Below are positions 1 through 10,531 of a DNA stretch of 64,000 bases, piece by piece. Position 1 is the first letter of the stretch; each line of letters opens with the position of its first letter. The notes under the pieces were generated by a model. That model did no database searches. It saw only the letters and a list, made by a program, of their open reading frames with translations, and was not told where the DNA came from. Source of the stretch: Bacteroidales bacterium (GTDB lineage Bacteria; Bacteroidota; Bacteroidia; Bacteroidales; GCA-2748055); contig JAFGWU010000095.1 of NCBI GenBank assembly GCA_016936975.1, positions 1 to 64,000 on the forward strand, given 5' to 3'. A program made the translations under genes and the position numbers.

Positions 1-2574
1 GGCGTCAAACTGTCACCCGGCGGTTCCTGGACATTTGTCTTTTCCGGCGAGCTTGATTTCTCCATACTTCCTGATGGAACCGGTTACATGGCATTTGTAT
101 ATGAATGTACCGATGCTAATGCGGGGACATGGGAGATCGATAATATACTGTATACCGGCTACCCGGTTGGAGGTTCGGATGCTACGGTTACATCTGCCGT
201 TTATACAGTGGATGATGCGGCAGAAACCATCACGGGGGTCCTTTATAAGAGCAGTCTGGAGGATTTTGAAGCAAACCTGGTTCCCGCCTTAGGTGCTTCT
301 TTCGAAGTGTATGAAGCAGACGGAACCACTGTTGCCACAGACATCCAGTCGGGCTACAAGGTGCTGGTTACCGCAGGGGACGGGACCACTACCAAAACAT
401 ATACCGTTACCGTGGACGACAGCCTGCCCGGCGGACTCTTCTTCTCGGAGTATATCGAGGGAAGCAGTAATAATAAGGCACTGGAGATCTACAATCCCAA
501 CGACGTGGCAGTCAGGCTGGATTATTATCAAATAGCCCAGGCCAGTAATGGCGGCGGATGGCAGTATTACCATACTTTCCCGGCTGGAACGGTTCTGGAA
601 CCCGGCGAGGTATGGGTTATGATAACCGATCAAACCAGTACGGAGCTTTTTGATCCGGCAGAAGCCGACGAAGTGCTTTCATACCCGAGCGTGGTTCACC
701 ATAACGGGAATGATGCCAGGGGATTGATTATTGTAACTTCTGTTGACACCACCCTGGTGGATGTGATCGGTGTTCCCGATGTAAATCCGGGAACAGCATG
801 GGATGTGGCTGGTGTTACCAATGCCACTGCAGAACATACCCTGGTCAGGAAAAACTTTATCCTGGAAGGGACAGACGACTGGGCACTGAGTGCCGGTACG
901 GATGCGGCCAATTCCCAGTGGTTTGTCTATGAACAGAATTTCTTTGACAGCCTGGGTAATCATACTTATTCTTCCTTTGTGCCTTCGGATGATGCCACGG
1001 TTTCATCTTCCGTTTATATCGTGAACGACGAGCTTGGTACCATTACGGATGTACTGGCCTCGGAGGACCTGGAAACCTTCAGGGCAAACCTGGTTCCTGC
1101 TGCAGGAGCATCATTTGAGGTTTATGAGGCTGACGGAACCACCGTCGCGACGGATCTGCAAAGTGACTACCAGGTTATTGTCACTGCAGAGGACGGACTG
1201 ACAACGAAGGTTTATGTCATCACGAAACTGCCTCTGAGCACCGACGCTACCGTAAGCTCATTGGTTTACACTGTTGATGATGGTGCCGGGACTATTACCG
1301 GGGTTCTCTACAAAAGCAGCCTGGCTGCATTTGAAGCCAACCTGATGCCTGCTGACGGCGCATCCTTTGTTGTTTACCAGTCTGACGGTACAACGGCTGC
1401 CACGGATATCCAGACCGGATATAAAGTGGTTGTCACAGCCGAGGATGGGTCCACAACCAAAACCTATACGGTGACTGTGGAAGACAGTATGCCGGAAGGG
1501 CTGTTCTTCTCGGAATATATTGAGGGAAGCAGCAATAATAAGGCATTGGAGGTTTACAATCCGAACGAAAATCCCGTACGGCTCGATTACTATCAGATTG
1601 CCCAATCGGTCAATGGCACCGGCTGGCAGTATTACCATATCTTCCCCGCAGGGGCGGTGCTGGAGGCCGGAGATGTATGGGTTATCATAACCGATCAAAC
1701 CGATCCGGGTCTGTTTGCCCATACCGGCGCCGATGAGATTCTTTCCTATCCAAGCGTTGTCCATCACAACGGGGATGATGCACGGGGATTGATCATTGTG
1801 ACCTCTGAAGACACAACGCTGGTGGATCTGATTGGTGATCCGGATGTCGATCCGGGTACAGGATGGGATGTTGCCGGAGTTGCCAGCGCAACTGCCGAAC
1901 ACACCCTGGTCAGAAAACCTACTGTAATTGAAGGGAATACCGACTGGACTGCAGCAGCAGGGACGAGTGCCGATAATTCGGAGTGGTTTGTCCTGGAACA
2001 AAATGTATTTGACAGCCTTGGAGCCCATTTGATGACAGGTCCGGAATTGTCGCACGATGCCACCATCAGTGATCTGCTTGTGAACGGCACATCGATCCCG
2101 GGATTCACACCCGCACAGCTGACCTATTATTACACCCTCGAGGCAGGGACCACCGAGCTGCCGGTTGTTACAGCAGTTACCAATGATGAGAATGCGGAAG
2201 TAACAGTCAGCGGACCGGTCAATCTCGACGGTACCGAGGCAGAGCGTACCGCCACGGTATTGATTACTGCCGAGGATGGGGAAACCACAAAGACCTATTA
2301 CGTGGTGTTTGATGTGGCGATTGGTATTGATAACAGTCGTGCCGGTCAGATAATGATCTACCCGGTTCCGGCAATGGATTACCTGAACATCAGCAATACG
2401 CATTCAGCGGAATCCGTCAGCATCCTCAATATTACCGGTTCGGTGGTTAAAATGGTTAAGCTTTCGGGCGAGCCATCCGTAAGGCTTGATATCCATAACC
2501 TGAACAGCGGGGTCTATTTTCTCGAAATCAAAACGAACGGTACAGTTAAAGTACGCAGATTCGTTAAGGACTAA
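1..2574 (+). CDS. Secreted multidomain LTD-repeat protein with T9SS C-terminal sorting domain (5' end outside window)
   Basis: Frame 1 is open from base 1 (GVKLSPGGSWTFVFSGELDFSILPDGTGYMAFVY...), so the listed ATG at 88 is internal. Two LTD copies (LFFSEYIEGSSNNKALE.YNP), three DATVSS.VYTVDD...TTKTYTVTV units, and C-terminal IMIYPVPAMDYLNI...GVYFLEIKTNGTVKVRRFVKD. Confidence 0.85.
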   Translation, partial: GVKLSPGGSWTFVFSGELDFSILPDGTGYMAFVYECTDANAGTWEIDNILYTGYPVGGSDATVTSAVYTVDDAAETITGVLYKSSLEDFEANLVPALGASFEVYEADGTTVATDIQSGYKVLVTAGDGTTTKTYTVTVDDSLPGGLFFSEYIEGSSNNKALEIYNPNDVAVRLDYYQIAQASNGGGWQYYHTFPAGTVLEPGEVWVMITDQTSTELFDPAEADEVLSYPSVVHHNGNDARGLIIVTSVDTTLVDVIGVPDVNPGTAWDVAGVTNATAEHTLVRKNFILEGTDDWALSAGTDAANSQWFVYEQNFFDSLGNHTYSSFVPSDDATVSSSVYIVNDELGTITDVLASEDLETFRANLVPAAGASFEVYEADGTTVATDLQSDYQVIVTAEDGLTTKVYVITKLPLSTDATVSSLVYTVDDGAGTITGVLYKSSLAAFEANLMPADGASFVVYQSDGTTAATDIQTGYKVVVTAEDGSTTKTYTVTVEDSMPEGLFFSEYIEGSSNNKALEVYNPNENPVRLDYYQIAQSVNGTGWQYYHIFPAGAVLEAGDVWVIITDQTDPGLFAHTGADEILSYPSVVHHNGDDARGLIIVTSEDTTLVDLIGDPDVDPGTGWDVAGVASATAEHTLVRKPTVIEGNTDWTAAAGTSADNSEWFVLEQNVFDSLGAHLMTGPELSHDATISDLLVNGTSIPGFTPAQLTYYYTLEAGTTELPVVTAVTNDENAEVTVSGPVNLDGTEAERTATVLITAEDGETTKTYYVVFDVAIGIDNSRAGQIMIYPVPAMDYLNISNTHSAESVSILNITGSVVKMVKLSGEPSVRLDIHNLNSGVYFLEIKTNGTVKVRRFVKD

Positions 2575-2594
2575 GATAACAGATCATTTCAAAA

Positions 2595-2631
2595 AAGAAA
2601 AGCAGGGCGTTAAGGCGCCCTGACTTTTCTT
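2595..2631 (+). terminator. Rho-independent (possibly bidirectional) terminator
   Basis: AAGAAAAG-CAGGGCG-TTAAGG-CGCCCTG-A-CTTTTCTT: 7-bp GC stem extended by an 8-bp A/T stem, about 20 bp after the stop codon. Confidence 0.75.
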
Positions 2632-2724
2632 ATATCGTGATGTGAACCAGATAGGATGCGCTCCTGCTTAACCGGGATGCGGTAATCATCCATTTAGAAG
2701 AACCTGATAACAATTAACAGAAAA

Positions 2725-3753
2725 ATGAAAAGAATACTATTTTTGGCCGTGGCGGCCTTTTCCGGTTTAACCCTTTTTGCGCAGGATTGCAGTGACCTCT
2801 TTATTTCCGAGTATATCGAGGGAACCGGGAACAACAAGGGATTGGAGTTCTATAATCCCACCGCAGAGATCATCAACCTTAATGCATATTATGTTGCCAG
2901 GTACAGCAATGGCAATAACAGTTTTGAGTCGGGAGGGATCACACAGCTTCAGGGTTTCATTCAGCCTTATTCCACACATATCCTGGTGAACGGACAGACC
3001 ACTTCCACAGAGACCTCTCCGGCCTGTGACCCGGCTCTTCAGGAACTGGCGCAGCAGCTTGATCATGATTACCCGGCTCCGACCTACATGAATGGCAATG
3101 ATGCCATCGCCCTGTTTAAGGATCCGGTCGGACAGGGCAATCTGGCTGATTTTATCGTGCTCGACCTGTTCGGGATTATCGGGGGAGGTATGCAGCCGGA
3201 TGATGAAGGATGGGCCTCCTTCACGGATACCTGGGTTTACAAAAATATTTACGAGAATAACCAGATCGTGGACAGGGACAGTGTGTACATACAGTACTAT
3301 ATTGTTCCGGAAGGATATTACTGGCTTCCCTGGTCTGCAAACCACTCCCTCGTCCGTAAACATACCGTGAAAGAGGGCGTTAAGACCAATCCCAGTCCCG
3401 AGTTTGTGATTACGCAGGAATGGGATACCATACCGGGCGGGGCCAATCAGTGGGACTCGCTTGGCGCCCATTACTGTGACTGTGAGTTTGCTACAGCGGT
3501 TGAGAATTCAGGGGCAATGCAGAAAGCAGATATTTATCCGAATCCTGTGAGCAATGATTTCTATATCAAGACCCCGGAACCCTTTTATGAGGTGGTTCTG
3601 CTGGATGCTTCCGCAAGGGTCATCTTCAGGAAAAGATATGGTGCCGGAAAAACAGAAGAGATGATACGGGTTCATGATCCGGCTCCGGGGATTTATGTCC
3701 TGAAGATCCTTACGGGTAATGGGATGATAACAGAAAAGGTCCTGATGAATTAG
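2725..3753 (+). CDS. Secreted LTD-domain protein with T9SS sorting domain
   Basis: Signal peptide MKRILFLAVAAFSGLTLFAQ; LFISEYIEGTGNNKGLEFYNPTAE; C-terminal ADIYPNPVSNDFYI...GIYVLKILTGNGMITEKVLMN. Confidence 0.85.
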   Translation: MKRILFLAVAAFSGLTLFAQDCSDLFISEYIEGTGNNKGLEFYNPTAEIINLNAYYVARYSNGNNSFESGGITQLQGFIQPYSTHILVNGQTTSTETSPACDPALQELAQQLDHDYPAPTYMNGNDAIALFKDPVGQGNLADFIVLDLFGIIGGGMQPDDEGWASFTDTWVYKNIYENNQIVDRDSVYIQYYIVPEGYYWLPWSANHSLVRKHTVKEGVKTNPSPEFVITQEWDTIPGGANQWDSLGAHYCDCEFATAVENSGAMQKADIYPNPVSNDFYIKTPEPFYEVVLLDASARVIFRKRYGAGKTEEMIRVHDPAPGIYVLKILTGNGMITEKVLMN

Positions 3754-3824
3754 GAACCTGACTAACATAACCGGGTCAGGGAAACCGGTATCCGGAAAGC
3801 GGAAATCAACAGTAACATAGCTTT

Positions 3825-6596
3825 ATGATAAAAAGACGAATATTAATTCTCCTTTCAGCATTGTGGATCAGTGCGGCTGCACTGGCCCAGCAGGGGCGGA
3901 TTACCGGTATGGTGATCGATGATATTACCGGGGAGGCTCTCATCGGAGCCAACATCGTTTATGAACCCGGAAAGGGAACGGTTTCGGACCTGGAAGGAAA
4001 ATTTGAGCTAACGGTGCCCCGGGGAGCATATACATTGCAGGTCTCCTATGTGGGATACGGGACAGAAACAAGGGAGTTACAGGTTTCGGACCGGATCCTG
4101 GTCCTGGAGTTCAGGCTGAAGTCACTGACCATTGACGAAGTGGTTATTACTGCAGATGTGGCACGTTCCAGGGAAACGCCGGTTGCCTTTACAAATATTA
4201 CCCCGGCGCGGATTGAGGAAGAGCTGGCCGGACGGGATATTCCCCTTATACTGAATACAACGCCCGGTGTATATGCCACGCAGCAGGGGGGTGGAGACGG
4301 GGATGCCCGCATCACCATCCGCGGATTCGATCAGCGGAACCTCGCCGTGATGATTGACGGGATCCCTGTGAATGATATGGAGAACGGATGGGTTTACTGG
4401 TCCAACTGGTTCGGGCTGGATGCCGTACAACGAACCATGCAGGTGCAACGCGGACTGGGTGCCTCACAGCTGGCCCTGCCCTCCGTAGGCGGGACCATAA
4501 ACATTCTCACCATCGGGATCGAAAGCGATATGCGTACTTCTGTGAAACAGGAGGTCGACAGTCAGGGGAAGATCCGTACCTCGTTCGGATTTACAAGCGG
4601 AAAATTGCCCAACGGATGGGGAATCACACTGGCCGGATCCTATAAACGCGGTAATGGGTGGGTGGATAACACCTACTCGGAAGGATGGTTTTACTATGCG
4701 AAGGTTGATAAGAGGATGCATAATCACCTTCTGACCCTTACAGCCATGGGAGCACCCCAGATGCACGACCACCGTTCCTATACCAGGCCCATATCTGCCT
4801 ATGATACGGTGTATGCTAAAAAGCTGGGGATCGATATTGATGAACTGAAGGAGGCTAATCCCAGCTATAATATTTACGGCAAAGGTGTCCAATATAACCA
4901 GCACTGGGGTTACCTGAAAAGGGACCGGTTCAATCCGGATGCGGAAGAGGAGGTTCTGGCCGAACGTTCCAACCAGTATCATAAGCCGCAGTTCACACTC
5001 CGTGATTTCTGGACCATCAGTGACAAACTGAATGTTTCCAACAACCTCTATCTCTCCATCGGTAAGGGGGGAGGCGACCGTCCCATTTCAAGCATCAAGG
5101 ACTCCCAGCTATTTCATGATCCCGATGACCCCCATTACGGTCAGATTAACTGGCAGTCCATTTACAACGCCAATTGCAAGCCGCAGCCCCCTTTCAACAC
5201 GCTTCCGATCAATCCGATCTACAGCGATTCCCTGCTCGTATCGAGCAATTATATGACCCGTCAGCATAACGAACATTACTGGTACGGACTGCTTTCCAAA
5301 GTGAATTATAACATCAGTTCCCGCTTTGACATCAGCGGTGGACTGGATCTGAGATCCTACAAAGGCATCCATTTTACAACTGTCAGGGACCTTCTGGGCG
5401 GCGATTATGCCGTTGACAAATATGATAAAAGGATCGATTATGTGGCCAATCTTGAAGCCGCCATGAAATTCGTCGGAGACACAGTCGACTATTATTATGA
5501 CGGACTGGTGCGCTGGGGCGGGGTGTTTGTCCAGGGAGAATACAAAACGGGAAAGATATCGACCTTCCTGAACCTTACCACGGCTGTCAGCGGTTACAAC
5601 AAAATCGATTACTTCAACCGCGCGGAATCCGGATGGATCTATAAGCAGGGTTTTACGGTCAAATCCGGGCTGAATTATAATCTGACCCAGCATTCCAACC
5701 TGTTCATCAACCTTGGTTATCTCTCCAGGGTCAGGGCCTACCGTTATTTTTACCGGGGCTATACCACCAATTTTGCGGAAGAACTGGATAATGAACTGAT
5801 CAAGGCAATTGAAGCGGGTTATACCTACGGGTCGCCCGTGTTCTCCCTGTTCTTAAATGCTTATTACACCCGCTGGGAGAATAAGCCAACAAACAGGATT
5901 TATTCCACATACAATCTTCAGCCGGGCGATCCCGGGTATGTTCCGGATGATCCTGAGTCGAACAGTGACAAACGTGTCTATGCCGATATTCCGGGTATGA
6001 ACGCACGTCATATGGGTGTCGAACTCGACATGGTGTACAAGGCTCTTCATAACCTGGAGATCCAGGGAATGGCATCGGTCGGGGACTGGATATGGGACTC
6101 CTATGTTGAGAATCTGCAGTTTTATCTTGATGAGGGGAATAATCCTGCGGTCAACAAGGAGGTAGACTTTGATGCCCGTGGCATTCATGTGGGGGATGCC
6201 GCACAGGTCCAGATCGGATCGAGTGTGCGGTATGAGCCATTCAAAGGCTTTTACATGAATGTGCGGCAAACCTATTTTACAAAGTACTACTCCAATTTTA
6301 CCCCTGAAGCAACCACTGATCCTGAAGGTAATGTGCATGACTCCTGGCAGATGCCGGCTTTCAACCTGTTTGACCTGCACAGCGGTTACCATTTCAGGAT
6401 CAAGCCGGTTAAAAAGGTACGGTTTGACATCAGGTTCTCCATGCTGAATCTGCTGAATACAAAATATATCTGGGATGCCACCAATAACGACTCCTACAGT
6501 CCCTATTCCGGATTCCAGACCTTTGATGCCCGTTCGGCAACGGTATTCTTCGGATTGGGAAGAAGATTTACAGTATCATTAAAGATGACATTTTAA
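3825..6596 (+). CDS. TonB-dependent receptor with N-terminal carboxypeptidase-like regulatory domain
   Basis: GRITGMVIDDITGEALIGANIVYEPGKGTVSDLEGKFEL; plug DARITIRGFDQRNLAVMIDGIPVNDMENG; C-terminal aromatic beta-strand (GLGRRFTVSLKMTF). Confidence 0.92.
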   Translation: MIKRRILILLSALWISAAALAQQGRITGMVIDDITGEALIGANIVYEPGKGTVSDLEGKFELTVPRGAYTLQVSYVGYGTETRELQVSDRILVLEFRLKSLTIDEVVITADVARSRETPVAFTNITPARIEEELAGRDIPLILNTTPGVYATQQGGGDGDARITIRGFDQRNLAVMIDGIPVNDMENGWVYWSNWFGLDAVQRTMQVQRGLGASQLALPSVGGTINILTIGIESDMRTSVKQEVDSQGKIRTSFGFTSGKLPNGWGITLAGSYKRGNGWVDNTYSEGWFYYAKVDKRMHNHLLTLTAMGAPQMHDHRSYTRPISAYDTVYAKKLGIDIDELKEANPSYNIYGKGVQYNQHWGYLKRDRFNPDAEEEVLAERSNQYHKPQFTLRDFWTISDKLNVSNNLYLSIGKGGGDRPISSIKDSQLFHDPDDPHYGQINWQSIYNANCKPQPPFNTLPINPIYSDSLLVSSNYMTRQHNEHYWYGLLSKVNYNISSRFDISGGLDLRSYKGIHFTTVRDLLGGDYAVDKYDKRIDYVANLEAAMKFVGDTVDYYYDGLVRWGGVFVQGEYKTGKISTFLNLTTAVSGYNKIDYFNRAESGWIYKQGFTVKSGLNYNLTQHSNLFINLGYLSRVRAYRYFYRGYTTNFAEELDNELIKAIEAGYTYGSPVFSLFLNAYYTRWENKPTNRIYSTYNLQPGDPGYVPDDPESNSDKRVYADIPGMNARHMGVELDMVYKALHNLEIQGMASVGDWIWDSYVENLQFYLDEGNNPAVNKEVDFDARGIHVGDAAQVQIGSSVRYEPFKGFYMNVRQTYFTKYYSNFTPEATTDPEGNVHDSWQMPAFNLFDLHSGYHFRIKPVKKVRFDIRFSMLNLLNTKYIWDATNNDSYSPYSGFQTFDARSATVFFGLGRRFTVSLKMTF

Positions 6597-6625
6597 AAGA
6601 CATTTATAGCAAAAACAAGAACAGA

Positions 6626-9124
6626 ATGAAAAGAATATTTCTATTGGTTTCAATCCTGGCCGTAACCCTGTCAGTAAGGGCACAGGTCATCTCAATCCAT
6701 GATGCAAAAGTTTCCGGGGCAGGTGCATCTGTAACTGTATCCGGTGTGGTTTTAAACGGAGCTGAGCTCGGGATCATACGATATATCCAGGACGAGACAG
6801 GAGGGCTGGCCATTTATGACGGAACCAAAATGGCAGGGATTGAACGTGGCGACAGCATCACGGTTTCCGGCATGCTGGTCGACTACAATAATCTGTTGGA
6901 GATGCAGCCGGTTGCGAATGTGGTTGTTGAAAAGAAAAATGTTGATCTTCCTGTCCCGGTTCTGCTTACTCCTTCCCAGCTGGGAGAAGCCTATGAGGGA
7001 ATGCTGATCCGTATTAATAATGCCGTTTTTGATGATTCGGGAAATGCATTTGAAGCCAAGAAGAATTACGGATTCACAGCCAATGGAGAGTCCGGGGAGG
7101 TACGTATCTCAGATGATGCATCCCCTTTTGTCGGACAGGTCGTTCCATCGAGTGAGGTGATTATCGTGGGGATCCTTTCCCAGTTTTATGATATTTACCA
7201 GGTACTGGTAAGGGGCACGGACGATATCCGTTCTTCAAGCAGGATCAATTTTCTGACCCCGCCGGTACTGAAGGACCTCTCCACATCCGGATTTACGATT
7301 GAATGGGATACCGACTCGACCGGCACAACAGAAATGTTTTACGGCCATACGGATGAACTTGAACTCGGTCAGTTAACCCTGCCGGGAACAGGAAAGCAGC
7401 ACAGCATCACCATTTCAGGAGCGAATCCCTCAGAACTTTATTATATCAAGCCATTCTCGGTGCGAGGAGAAGATACGGCTCATATTTTTACACAGGTTTA
7501 CATCACCCAATCGGTTTCAACCGGGGAAATGAAAGCGTATTTCAATAAACCGGTCGATAACAGTGTATCCATGGGAACCGATGCGGTATACCTTGATCAT
7601 GCCATCGACGACACGTTGATCGCTTATATCAACCGTGCGGAGGAGTCGATCGATTTCACCATTTACAATTTCAATAACGAAGGGATCTCCAATATTTCCG
7701 CGGCGCTCAACAATGCCCATAACAGGGGCGTGGTGGTCAGGGTGGTTTATGATATCAACCAGAGCAATTTCGGGACCGATGAACTGGTCGGCGGAATCGG
7801 AAAGATGGCCAGTCCGGTCAGCAACTATCCCGATTACGGGATCATGCACAATAAGTTCGTGGTTTTCGATGCACTTTCCGATGATCCCGACAAAGCCTTT
7901 GTCTGGACCGGGGCCACCAACTTCACGGACGGACAGATCAATGTGGATCCGAACAATGTAATCATTATCCAGGATAAGAGCCTGGCCATTGCCTACCGTC
8001 TTGAGTTTAATGAGATGTTCGGATCAGAAGGGGCACAGCCCGATCCGGCAAAATCGAGATTCGGTCCGGATAAGCTTGACAATACTCCCCATGAGTTTTT
8101 TATCGGCGGGAAACGGGTGGAATGTTATTTCAGTCCCTCGGATCCAACCCATAAAAATATCCTGAAAACCATTCGGTCGGCCAACACAGACCTGTCTATC
8201 GCTACGATGCTGATCACGAAAACGGACCTGGGCTATGCCATCAGGGATGTGAAGGAGGCCGGAGTGTTATCGGGGGTTCTCGTGAACGATATCGAATCGT
8301 GTAATGAGATTGTTGTAAACACCCTGAGGAACTCACTTGCAGAGAATTTCAGGGTAAGCGGTGAGCCGGGAATCATGCACCATAAATACATGATTGTGGA
8401 CCAGTCGGATGCGGCTTCCGATCCAATCCTTCTGACCGGCTGCCATAACTGGAGTGCATCGGCCGAAGAACGGAACGATGAGAACACCCTCATTATCCAT
8501 GATCAGACCCTCGCCAATATCTATTACCAGGAGTTTACCAACCGTTTTAAATATGGACGGATGCTTGTGGATGCACCCGGGTGCAGTCCCGATTTTGTGA
8601 CCATGAACGGAGGATCAGCATTCAGGTATGATGTCCTGTACAATGACGATATCCCGGGACCGGTCGCCCTGGAGATCACCCGGCAGCCGGCCAATGGTAC
8701 AGCTGTAGTGGAATCGGATATGACCATTACTTACCGCCCGAACAGCGGATTCAACAAGGATCTCGACACGGTATTCTATAAGGTGTGCATGGAATCGAAT
8801 CTCAATATATGTGATTCAAGCATAATGGTCGTTTATGTGAATCTGCCCGTTTCAGTTTTTGAGCAGGAATATAGAAATGGCTTTCCTATTTTCCCCAATC
8901 CAACAGGAGGACTGCTGTATATCCCTGGTTTTGCACGTTTGAAACCCATATTATTGACGGTAACGGATATGACGGGGAGAACAGTGATTCACGAATCAGG
9001 ATTCAATGATGCCGGGAAAGATTACATTCTTGATCTGGGTGAATTGACGGGTGGTATTTATTATTTAACGATTGAAACGGAAAGCGGGAACCGGATGGTT
9101 CATCCGGTTGTGCTTCAGAAATAG
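6626..9124 (+). CDS. Secreted phospholipase-D-superfamily nuclease/phosphodiesterase with N-terminal OB-fold-like (DUF5689/YhcR-like) region and T9SS sorting domain
   Basis: Two HKD motifs (MHNKFVVFD...TGATNFTDG and HHKYMIVD...LLTGCHNWSASAEERNDEN); signal peptide; C-terminal FPIFPNPTGGLLYI...GGIYYLTIETESGNRMVHPVVLQK. Confidence 0.88.
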   Translation: MKRIFLLVSILAVTLSVRAQVISIHDAKVSGAGASVTVSGVVLNGAELGIIRYIQDETGGLAIYDGTKMAGIERGDSITVSGMLVDYNNLLEMQPVANVVVEKKNVDLPVPVLLTPSQLGEAYEGMLIRINNAVFDDSGNAFEAKKNYGFTANGESGEVRISDDASPFVGQVVPSSEVIIVGILSQFYDIYQVLVRGTDDIRSSSRINFLTPPVLKDLSTSGFTIEWDTDSTGTTEMFYGHTDELELGQLTLPGTGKQHSITISGANPSELYYIKPFSVRGEDTAHIFTQVYITQSVSTGEMKAYFNKPVDNSVSMGTDAVYLDHAIDDTLIAYINRAEESIDFTIYNFNNEGISNISAALNNAHNRGVVVRVVYDINQSNFGTDELVGGIGKMASPVSNYPDYGIMHNKFVVFDALSDDPDKAFVWTGATNFTDGQINVDPNNVIIIQDKSLAIAYRLEFNEMFGSEGAQPDPAKSRFGPDKLDNTPHEFFIGGKRVECYFSPSDPTHKNILKTIRSANTDLSIATMLITKTDLGYAIRDVKEAGVLSGVLVNDIESCNEIVVNTLRNSLAENFRVSGEPGIMHHKYMIVDQSDAASDPILLTGCHNWSASAEERNDENTLIIHDQTLANIYYQEFTNRFKYGRMLVDAPGCSPDFVTMNGGSAFRYDVLYNDDIPGPVALEITRQPANGTAVVESDMTITYRPNSGFNKDLDTVFYKVCMESNLNICDSSIMVVYVNLPVSVFEQEYRNGFPIFPNPTGGLLYIPGFARLKPILLTVTDMTGRTVIHESGFNDAGKDYILDLGELTGGIYYLTIETESGNRMVHPVVLQK

Positions 9125-9130
9125 GAAAAC

Positions 9131-10450
9131 ATGGGGTTCGGATTGCGTTGGTTTCTTTCCGGCATCATTGTCTCATGCTGCTTATCAGTCCTGTTTGCTC
9201 AACCGGAGGGTTATTATGATCCGGCAGTCGGCAAATCGGGAGAGGAGTTGAAGTCGATTCTGCATGAGATCATTGATGATCACAATGCCCTTTCCTACGC
9301 TGCATTGTGGGGCGCCCTTATCGATACCGATGAAGACCCTGCGGATCCGGACCGGTTCCTGCTCATTTATACCGGGAGATCATTGCTGAAAACCCAGGTT
9401 TATCCCGACTGGAACAGGGAACATGTTTGGGCCAAGTCGCATGGCGGATTTGACAATGATCCGCCGGCGGGAACAGATCTCCATCATATCAAGCCCTCTG
9501 ATGTTTCTGTCAATGGGGATCGGGGGAACAAGGATTTTGATTTCTGCAGTACAACAGGCACAAGGCACAGTGAAGCTGTGGATTGCTATTATACCTCTTA
9601 TGTATGGGAGCCCGGAGACAACATAAAGGGGGATGTGGCGAGGATGATGTTGTACATGGCAGTCCGCTACAACGGTGATGTTGCGGGAGAACCCGACCTG
9701 GAACTGAGGGAGGATATCCCGACTTCGGGGCCCTACTTCGGAAGATTGTCATCGCTCCTTGCATGGCATAAAATGGATCCGCCCGATGCTTTTGAAATCA
9801 GGAGGAACAACCGAATCCATGAAGCCTACCAGGGTAACCGGAACCCATTTATCGACCATCCTGAATATGCGGAGCTCATATGGCCGGGAACGATGGGACA
9901 GGATACCATTCGCCCTGTCATTGACAGTCTTTCCATTATCAATGAATCATTGATCACCGTTTACTACAGCGAGGATGTGGTTCCTGAAACTTCCCTGCTG
10001 GAAGAGAATTATTCCATAGATAATGGGGCGTTCATAAATGACATTGCGCATCATGGGGTGAGTTTCTCATCGGTGGATCTTTCAGTGAGCAATCTCTTTT
10101 CAGGCAGTTACACATTGTCCGTTAAGGATATCTCAGATTACCACGGAAACCTGCTGGAACCTGTCATGATACCCTTCCAGGTTCAGACCGCTCCCGTGGA
10201 AATGCAATATGGACCAAAGAGTGCAGTTTACCCGAATCCGGCCGGTGACTTTCTGATAGTGAAAGCCTGTTCGGGGAACCATAAGGGGACACTTACCGTT
10301 ATGTCAGCTTCGGGGATCGTGTTCAATTCGCAGTTCCTTCCCGGGGAGTTCCGGCTCGATTTAAGCATGCTGCCCGAAGGGATCTATTTTATCCGCCTGG
10401 CCTGCCATACAGGGTCCTCCCGGCTGGAGCGGTTCATCATACAGAAATAG
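9131..10450 (+). CDS. Secreted endonuclease I family (EndA/NucM-like) nuclease with T9SS sorting domain
   Basis: WNREHVWAKSHGGFDNDPPAGTDLHHIKPSDVSVNGDRGNKDFDF (beta-beta-alpha metal motif); C-terminal SAVYPNPAGDFLIV...GIYFIRLACHTGSSRLERFIIQK. Confidence 0.92.
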   Translation: MGFGLRWFLSGIIVSCCLSVLFAQPEGYYDPAVGKSGEELKSILHEIIDDHNALSYAALWGALIDTDEDPADPDRFLLIYTGRSLLKTQVYPDWNREHVWAKSHGGFDNDPPAGTDLHHIKPSDVSVNGDRGNKDFDFCSTTGTRHSEAVDCYYTSYVWEPGDNIKGDVARMMLYMAVRYNGDVAGEPDLELREDIPTSGPYFGRLSSLLAWHKMDPPDAFEIRRNNRIHEAYQGNRNPFIDHPEYAELIWPGTMGQDTIRPVIDSLSIINESLITVYYSEDVVPETSLLEENYSIDNGAFINDIAHHGVSFSSVDLSVSNLFSGSYTLSVKDISDYHGNLLEPVMIPFQVQTAPVEMQYGPKSAVYPNPAGDFLIVKACSGNHKGTLTVMSASGIVFNSQFLPGEFRLDLSMLPEGIYFIRLACHTGSSRLERFIIQK

Positions 10451-10531
10451 CAGTTTCCCGGAAATAAATGTAACCGATTTGCGTTTATAACGTTAAATGA
10501 AACATGAATTTAACCTTTAATATTGTGCACT

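Noticed and set aside
1258-2403. 381-aa minus-strand ORF inside the LTD protein gene
   Set aside because: Shadow ORF opposite a clear coding frame. Cys/His/Arg-rich, no recognisable domain, and it spans the duplicated repeats.
2767-3471. 234-aa minus-strand ORF antisense to the second LTD gene
   Set aside because: Antisense artefact with no RBS-supported start or domain; + strand frame has signal peptide and T9SS tail.
5109-5693. 194-aa minus-strand ORF inside the TonB-dependent receptor
   Set aside because: Composition typical of an antisense reading of a beta-barrel gene; the receptor frame is unambiguous.
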